A DNA stretch of 10,011 nt. It comes from an uncultured Oscillospiraceae bacterium. GTDB lineage: Bacteria > Bacillota > Clostridia > Oscillospirales > Oscillospiraceae. The notes beneath the pieces were generated by a model, which saw nothing but the letters and a program-made list of their open reading frames with translations, was not told where the DNA came from and made no database searches. The stretch is taken from the NCBI GenBank assembly GCA_910585815.1, contig CAJUFJ010000079.1, positions 1-10,011 of the forward strand. Reading direction: 5' to 3'. Shown piece by piece: positions 6,658-10,011 of the stretch; positions within the stretch are counted from its first letter, which is position 1, and every line of letters starts with the position of its first letter. The position numbers were made by a program, and so were the translations under genes.

Positions 6658-8184
6658 GTGAAGAGAACATATGAAAAAGACCTCCGGGGGCAGTATCTGC
6701 TGAATGCCATGGAGGAGATGACCATGAACGGGGACGCTTATGTTTCCGGAGACCAGCTTTACCGCTTTGCCAAGCGCAGTCACAAGGCCCTGACCTATGA
6801 CCAGTTCTGGTCGGACCGGGCGTTTCTGCTAAGAGAGGGCCACCTACATTTGGAAGGGACCCGACTCTATCGAAAAAACATCTGGGAGTATGAGAACGCC
6901 GCGGCGAAAGCCTTGGCGGAAATCCTGGCCCACAATGATTTGGGCGAGCCTTATCTGCCGGAAAAGCTGACTGTACTGGACATCCAGCTCACTGAGGAGC
7001 AGCGGGAGGCGGTGAAGCTGGCGCTGAGCCACAGGCTGTCCGTCATCCTGGGCGGCGCCGGCAGTGGCAAGACTACGCTGATCCGGGCGCTGGCGGAGCA
7101 CCGACCGGTAAAAAGTTTTGGTGTGGTCGTGTGTGCGCCGACAGGCAAGGCGGCCTGCAATCTGACAGACCGCACCGGCCTGCGGGCCCGCACTGTCCAT
7201 AGTGCCCTTGGCAAGGTTCCAGATGATGATTTTCTGGATGAGAAAATCAACTGGAGTTATACCGACCTTGTGGTTGTGGACGAGGCGAGTATGTTGACCG
7301 TAGAGATGTTGGCAGGTATTCTGACAGTCGTCCATCCCGCCTGCCGAGTAGTCCTGATTGGCGATCCTCACCAGCTGCTCTCCGTCGGCCCAGGTAATGT
7401 GCTGCCCGACTTGTTGTCGCTGGGAGTGCCACATATCCGGCTTAGCAGTTTCCATCGCCAGTCTGATGCGGACAGCGCCCTGGCCTACAATGTCCGGGAG
7501 TTCGGGGCCTGCCGTTCAATGGTTGACCTGCGCTTTGACAAGAGCTTTCAGTTCATTTCTCTGACTGACGATAAATCCATCCGGGATTGCGTCTGCAAGG
7601 GCGGTATCAACCTTTATAAGGGTGGTGCTGATGTTCAAATCTTGTCACCTTACAACCGCAGCGGTTTGTTATCAAGTGACGCCATGAATGTAATCTTTCG
7701 TGAATGCCTCAATCCTGCCACAGCGGAGAACGCCATAAAGGATGTATTTTTCCGTTCAGGGGACCGGGTTATCATCCAAAAAAACGACTGGGAGCAGGAA
7801 GTCTGTAACGGGGATATTGGTATGTATATCCATGTGAAACAGACAGACGGGGATTTGAGGTATGGAGTAATCTGTAGCAAGGAGCGGGCAGCAACCTGGG
7901 CTGGTGAAGAGACAAGTCCTTTGTCCCGGCTGAAACTGGCCTACGTTATCACGATTCATAAATCGCAAGGGTCCGAATGGGATACTGTTGTGCTACCCAT
8001 CGCCAAAGGCTTTGCAAATATGCTTTACAGAAATCTGCTCTATACTGCCATTTCCAGAGCCCGAAAGCGAGTCGTCATCGTGGGCGACCCGGATGCACTG
8101 GCTACGGCGCTCCAGCGAGAAGCCCCGCCCCGCCGCTCAATGCTGGTGACAAAGACCCATGCTGCTCAGGAACACGCTGCCTAA
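6658..8184 (+). CDS. RecD-like SF1B DNA helicase, short form
   Basis: This 508-residue ATP-dependent 5'-3' DNA helicase is related to RecD2. Motifs in order are Walker A GGAGSGKTT (132-140), motif Ia CAPTGKAA, Walker B VVDEAS (Asp208-Glu209), motif III GDPHQLLSVGPG (from 235), a Q/Arg motif FHRQ, an SH3-like insert GDRVIIQKNDW..NGDIG, motif V YVITIHKSQGSEWD (from 429) and motif VI YTAISRARKR (from 462). RecD2 proteins are usually 700-850 residues; here only about 130 residues precede Walker A, and the helix-hairpin-helix part is absent. The frame stays open back to 6442. GTG 6658 is preferred because AAAGGAAG precedes it and the upstream stretch spans the terminator and is unlike the family. 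The XRE gene's ribosome site overlaps its stop codon, so the two are co-transcribed. A replication or transfer role in a mobile element is inference. Confidence 0.9.
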   Translation: MKRTYEKDLRGQYLLNAMEEMTMNGDAYVSGDQLYRFAKRSHKALTYDQFWSDRAFLLREGHLHLEGTRLYRKNIWEYENAAAKALAEILAHNDLGEPYLPEKLTVLDIQLTEEQREAVKLALSHRLSVILGGAGSGKTTLIRALAEHRPVKSFGVVVCAPTGKAACNLTDRTGLRARTVHSALGKVPDDDFLDEKINWSYTDLVVVDEASMLTVEMLAGILTVVHPACRVVLIGDPHQLLSVGPGNVLPDLLSLGVPHIRLSSFHRQSDADSALAYNVREFGACRSMVDLRFDKSFQFISLTDDKSIRDCVCKGGINLYKGGADVQILSPYNRSGLLSSDAMNVIFRECLNPATAENAIKDVFFRSGDRVIIQKNDWEQEVCNGDIGMYIHVKQTDGDLRYGVICSKERAATWAGEETSPLSRLKLAYVITIHKSQGSEWDTVVLPIAKGFANMLYRNLLYTAISRARKRVVIVGDPDALATALQREAPPRRSMLVTKTHAAQEHAA

Positions 8185-8197
8185 GGAGGGAATCGAT

Positions 8198-8545
8198 ATG
8201 GATTATACAGCGTTAGGCAAAGAAATTCGGGAACTTCGCAGGAAAAGAAATCTAACGCAAGAAAAATTGGCGGAGCTTGCGGACCTGTCCGTACCCTACA
8301 TCAGCCACCTAGAACGAGGTACCAAAAAGCCCAGTCTGGCGGTACTGGTACGGCTGGCTGATAGCCTGGATGTTACGGTGGACCGGCTGCTCAGCGGAAA
8401 TCAGGAAAAGGATACGGTCGCATTTTTTCCGGAGGTTCAGGAACTTTTGGCCGACTGCTCCGTTTTGGAGCGAGTCGTCCTCACGGAAATTGTTTGTGCG
8501 GCGAAACGAAGCATCCGGACACATGGCATGAGCCGTCCGCCATAA
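8198..8545 (+). CDS. XRE-family HTH transcriptional regulator
   Basis: This 115-residue DNA-binding protein has an N-terminal HTH_3 domain. The helix-turn-helix spans about residues 20-40 (LTQEKLAELADLSVPYISHLERG), followed by the typical KPSLAVLVRLADSLDV segment. The C-terminal 45 residues are a short helical tail with the LLADCSVLERVVLTEI stretch and no known ligand domain. ATG 8198 is chosen because GGAGG (8185-8189) lies 8 bp upstream and immediately overlaps the helicase stop. The earlier in-frame codon at 8159 has no such site. It probably controls this module, including perhaps its own operon. Such small XRE proteins commonly repress excision or transfer genes of mobile elements (family knowledge). 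Confidence 0.92.
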   Translation: MDYTALGKEIRELRRKRNLTQEKLAELADLSVPYISHLERGTKKPSLAVLVRLADSLDVTVDRLLSGNQEKDTVAFFPEVQELLADCSVLERVVLTEIVCAAKRSIRTHGMSRPP

Positions 8546-8582
8546 TAGACATGTCAGTGATAAAGGATATTTCCGACAATAG

Positions 8583-8612
8583 AGTCGGGCCCATAGTGGG
8601 CCCGGCTTTTTT
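8583..8612 (+). terminator. Intrinsic terminator after the XRE gene
   Basis: An 11-bp stem with one G-T wobble (AGTCGGGCCCA at 8583-8593 with TGGGCCCGGCT at 8597-8607), a TAG triloop and a T6 run (8607-8612) end the helicase-XRE transcript. A competing 5-bp hairpin, CCGAC (8573-8577) with GTCGG (8584-8588), overlaps its left arm. Confidence 0.9.
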
Positions 8613-8653
8613 GCGTTTATGCACTCATAGTCATGCTTTAGCCCGTTGGTTCC

Positions 8654-8682
8654 TGTACAGCTTCTATATTTAGTAGTATACA
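8654..8682 (+). promoter_or_regulatory. Weak candidate promoter of the 176-aa gene
   Basis: TGTACA (8654-8659) and TATACA (8677-8682) are separated by 17 bp and lie 34 bp before the ATG at 8717, just after the XRE terminator. Each box matches 4/6 of consensus. A promoter is needed here because the upstream terminator is strong. Confidence 0.35.
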
Positions 8683-8716
8683 AGCAGAAGAACATCAAGA
8701 ATGGAGCTGAACTGAA

Positions 8717-9247
8717 ATGGCGGGCAGGATCGACAGCATCGCAATGATAAACTTATCCCTTGTTACAACAGACGACCTGCAATGGAAATATGAGACTGGT
8801 TCCAGCATTGCTTCCGGCACAGGGAAACAAAAGACCTATTCCTACCGCAACGGCGTAGAGACCCCTATCGGAGATATTGAGTTTTCTGTTTGGTGTGCGG
8901 CTGCGGAGTATGTGATAAAACGGGATGGCCTGCAGGAAGAGCAAGAGCACCTTCAGGAGTTCTTTTCACGGAGCCGGAGCCAGGATAAGTGCCAGAGCCT
9001 GTCGCCTAAAGTCTTGGCGCTTAGATTTTGCATTCATGGGCTCTACAAGGACCCTGAATGGGTTTCTTTTGTTCCTTATAGCCGCAAATATCACCCGGAG
9101 GTGTTGAAGTCCGCACATTTGGTCAGTGTTATCACAGAGTGCTGTCAGATACCTGGCGATGTGACGGAAGAGCAGATTGCCCGCAACTATGGAGGGACAG
9201 TTTGCTGCCCCGTCTGCGGTCGGTGGTCACCTTATAAACGAATCTAA
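8717..9247 (+). CDS. Hypothetical protein, 176 aa, with C-terminal CPxCG zinc-like pair
   Basis: I do not recognise this family. It is a soluble protein without signal peptide or membrane segment, mixed alpha/beta in appearance. The end carries CCPVCGRWSPY, a single C-x2-C knuckle (Cys164, Cys167), which would need other ligands or a dimer to hold zinc. The ATG at 8717 has only a weak GGAG ten bases upstream; an in-frame ATG at 8744 is possible but has no ribosome site. It stands alone between the XRE terminator and the promoter at 9302, within the putative mobile module, so it is probably an accessory or cargo gene. Coding is supported by the uninterrupted length and lack of a competing ORF on either strand. 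Confidence 0.7.
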   Translation: MAGRIDSIAMINLSLVTTDDLQWKYETGSSIASGTGKQKTYSYRNGVETPIGDIEFSVWCAAAEYVIKRDGLQEEQEHLQEFFSRSRSQDKCQSLSPKVLALRFCIHGLYKDPEWVSFVPYSRKYHPEVLKSAHLVSVITECCQIPGDVTEEQIARNYGGTVCCPVCGRWSPYKRI

Positions 9248-9301
9248 AATAGGCCCTAAGTACCAAGTACAAAAATGGAACAGAGCGGTATAAAGATGTT
9301 C

Positions 9302-9329
9302 TTGCGTTGGAAATGAAAAGAGTTATAAT
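9302..9329 (+). promoter_or_regulatory. Promoter of the 73-aa/recombinase segment
   Basis: A perfect TATAAT (9324-9329) with TTGCGT (9302-9307) 16 bp upstream makes a credible sigma-A promoter. Transcription would begin near 9336, giving an 80-nt leader that contains the hairpin at 9363-9397 before the start codon at 9418. Confidence 0.6.
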
Positions 9330-9362
9330 AGTATCATCTTAAACTATAAACAGGAACAATGA

Positions 9363-9397
9363 AGCCAGACCTGCTGACAAAGCGGGCCTGGCTTTTT
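9363..9397 (+). terminator. Leader terminator/attenuator before the 73-aa gene
   Basis: AGCCAG-a-CCTGCT (9363-9375) pairs with AGCGGG-c-CTGGCT (9381-9393): two 6-bp stems (one G-T) around one mismatch, a 5-nt loop and TTTTT to 9397. It lies between the promoter at 9302-9329 and the ribosome site GGAGG at 9406-9410, so it is in the leader of the downstream gene rather than after a gene. Confidence 0.75.
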
Positions 9398-9417
9398 CTG
9401 TACCCGGAGGATGTGCT

Positions 9418-9639
9418 ATGAACTATCTAACTGAGCCTCTGAATTCCTCTCAAGATGAACTGGTCGATATCAACTCTGTTACTATTGACCCCTCCCAATC
9501 CAAGGAGGAGCGAATCGCTGCATATTTGTCGCAAATCAAAGACCCATATCATTTTAAATGTGGTCAAATTGAAGTCCACGCATGTTATTCGTCAGAAGGC
9601 CCTTCCCTAAGTGATTGCTTGAAGCAGCTGATAGAATAG
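9418..9639 (+). CDS. Small 73-aa protein of the kind found upstream of large serine recombinases
   Basis: The protein is acidic and soluble. Its core LVDINSVTIDPSQSKEERI (about 15-33), then YLSQIKDPYHFKCGQIEV, ends in a SLSDCLKQLIE tail. It resembles small proteins (possibly the DUF6870 group, from memory) encoded immediately before large serine recombinases in Clostridia transposons. ATG 9418 has GGAGG 7 bp upstream. Its function is not known; by position it could be a recombination accessory factor or regulator. The leader has its own promoter and attenuator-like hairpin. The recombinase follows 125 bp later. Confidence 0.75.
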   Translation: MNYLTEPLNSSQDELVDINSVTIDPSQSKEERIAAYLSQIKDPYHFKCGQIEVHACYSSEGPSLSDCLKQLIE

Positions 9640-9724
9640 CAGATAGCCTTATAGTTTATGGTTCTGACCTCAGCGGCAATGATATGATGTTCCCCGGAAA
9701 AAGAATTAAATAGGACAGCCGACT

Positions 9725-9763
9725 CACTCTTTGACGGGGATTTCCCGCACAAGGAGTGTTTTT
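9725..9763 (+). promoter_or_regulatory. Terminator-like hairpin that also contains the recombinase ribosome site
   Basis: CACTCTTTG (9725-9733) pairs with CAAGGAGTG (9750-9758) over 9 bp with one G-T wobble. Inside lies a small CGGG/CCCG stem (9735-9738 with 9744-9747). The 3' arm contains the Shine-Dalgarno AAGGAG (9751-9756), and TTTTT (9759-9763) follows directly before CATG. The fold could both end transcription and hide the ribosome site, keeping recombinase expression low. Pairing is read from sequence; the regulatory role is inference. Confidence 0.6.
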
Positions 9764-9764
9764 C

Positions 9765-9956
9765 ATGCCCAAAAAATACAAGGCTGCTACTTATCTGCGG
9801 CTCTCCCACACAGACGACCGTAGTGCGGAAAGTGACAGCATATCCAATCAAAGAAAACTAATTCAAGACTTTCTGGTTCAACATCCGGAAATCGAACTGG
9901 CGTCCGAGCGCATAGATGACGGCTACAGCGGTATCGTTTTTGCTGGGGTAAGATAA
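9765..9956 (+). pseudogene. Large serine recombinase, N-terminal fragment interrupted after 63 codons
   Basis: The first 59 residues match the catalytic domain of TnpX/TndX-type site-specific recombinases. YLRLS places the nucleophile at Ser14, followed by SDSISNQRKLI (23-33), the HPEIEL stretch and the ERIDDGYSG motif (48-56). Family members are about 500-570 residues and normally continue after DDGYSG-x-x-F with DRPxF. Here Phe59 is followed by AGVR and TAA, at the exact start of the inverted repeat beginning at 9941. The break therefore looks like an insertion inside the gene, not a natural end. ATG 9765 is chosen because AAGGAG lies 8 bp upstream; the GTG at 9756 is inside that ribosome site. 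The rest of the gene, if present, lies beyond the window. Confidence 0.82.
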
Positions 9957-9994
9957 CGTAACCATAAAAGATGGTGCGCTGTCTTACCCCAGCA
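9941..9994. repeat. 13-bp perfect inverted repeat at the recombinase break (possible element end)
   Basis: TGCTGGGGTAAGA (9941-9953) and TCTTACCCCAGCA (9982-9994) are exact inverted copies separated by 28 bp, with further partial pairing inward (CGTA with TGCG, including a wobble). A T-rich stretch TTTTGTATT follows, so on RNA it would also resemble a terminator. Its start coincides with loss of recombinase homology, suggesting a palindromic mobile element, a MITE-like insert, or the hairpin-bearing left end of a larger insertion sequence. The family cannot be named from 70 bp. Confidence 0.7.
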
Positions 9995-10011
9995 TTTTGT
10001 ATTATCAGACG

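Larger units (their letters stand above)
6241..10011 (+). mobile_element. Probable serine-recombinase mobile module (left end near 6241, right end outside window)
   Basis: The segment begins where integrase homology stops. It carries, all on the + strand, a leader ORF, a RecD-like helicase, an XRE regulator, an unknown protein, a 73-aa protein and a large serine recombinase. That gene combination and the abrupt junction suggest a small integrative element inserted in, or recombined with, an older integrase gene. No terminal repeats or target duplication can be shown because the right end is not in the window. The boundary at 6241 is inferred from loss of coding homology only. Confidence 0.45.

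Noticed and set aside
8309..8698. 129-codon - strand frame over the XRE terminator
   Set aside because: Antisense to the XRE gene and crosses its terminator; no family features.
9252..9275. Tandem AAGTACC/AAGTACA after the 176-aa gene
   Set aside because: Two copies of a 7-mer only; too short to call a repeat array or an iteron set.
1..10011. CRISPR array, tRNA or rRNA genes
   Set aside because: No regularly spaced direct repeats, cloverleaf sequences or rRNA-like stretches were seen on either strand.

Overview
The window looks like a chromosomal segment of a moderately GC-rich gut Clostridia, probably Oscillospiraceae (Flavonifractor/Intestinimonas-like). The grounds are strong GGAGG ribosome sites, GC-rich third codon positions in the first 5 kb, a Firmicutes-type sugar ABC cassette with no ATPase of its own, and the kinds of accessory genes present. 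The genus is inference; there is no rRNA or marker gene here.

Positions 1-5016 are a housekeeping-type carbohydrate cluster on the + strand. It holds the C-terminal part of an extracellular sugar-binding protein, two MalF/MalG-type permeases joined by a 1-bp overlap, an intrinsic terminator-like hairpin, and a family 3 glycoside hydrolase. The hydrolase has circularly permuted domain order: sandwich and FnIII-like parts first, TIM-barrel part last. Together the genes would import an oligosaccharide and cleave it in the cytoplasm.

Positions 5017-6240 change character (lower GC, short genes). A weak promoter with a palindrome over its -10 precedes a two-gene MNT nucleotidyltransferase / HEPN pair with an 8-bp overlap, a typical toxin-antitoxin layout, closed by a strong terminator. 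Facing it on the - strand is the C-terminal stump of a tyrosine integrase. Its homology stops abruptly near 6240.

Positions about 6241-10011 look like a second mobile module. An extended -10 promoter sits at the break, followed by a leader with a 102-codon TTG-start ORF whose stop lies inside a terminator hairpin. Then come a short RecD-like helicase, an XRE regulator with its own terminator, an unknown 176-aa protein, a 73-aa protein of a type found beside large serine recombinases, and the N-terminus of a large serine recombinase. The recombinase ORF stops after 63 codons exactly where a 13-bp perfect inverted repeat begins, so it seems broken by an insertion.

The most interesting pattern is regulatory. 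Terminator-like hairpins lie in the 5' leaders of three genes of the mobile module (helicase, 73-aa protein, recombinase). At the recombinase the 3' arm of the hairpin also contains the Shine-Dalgarno sequence, so one structure could control both transcription and translation. No tRNA, rRNA or CRISPR array was seen.
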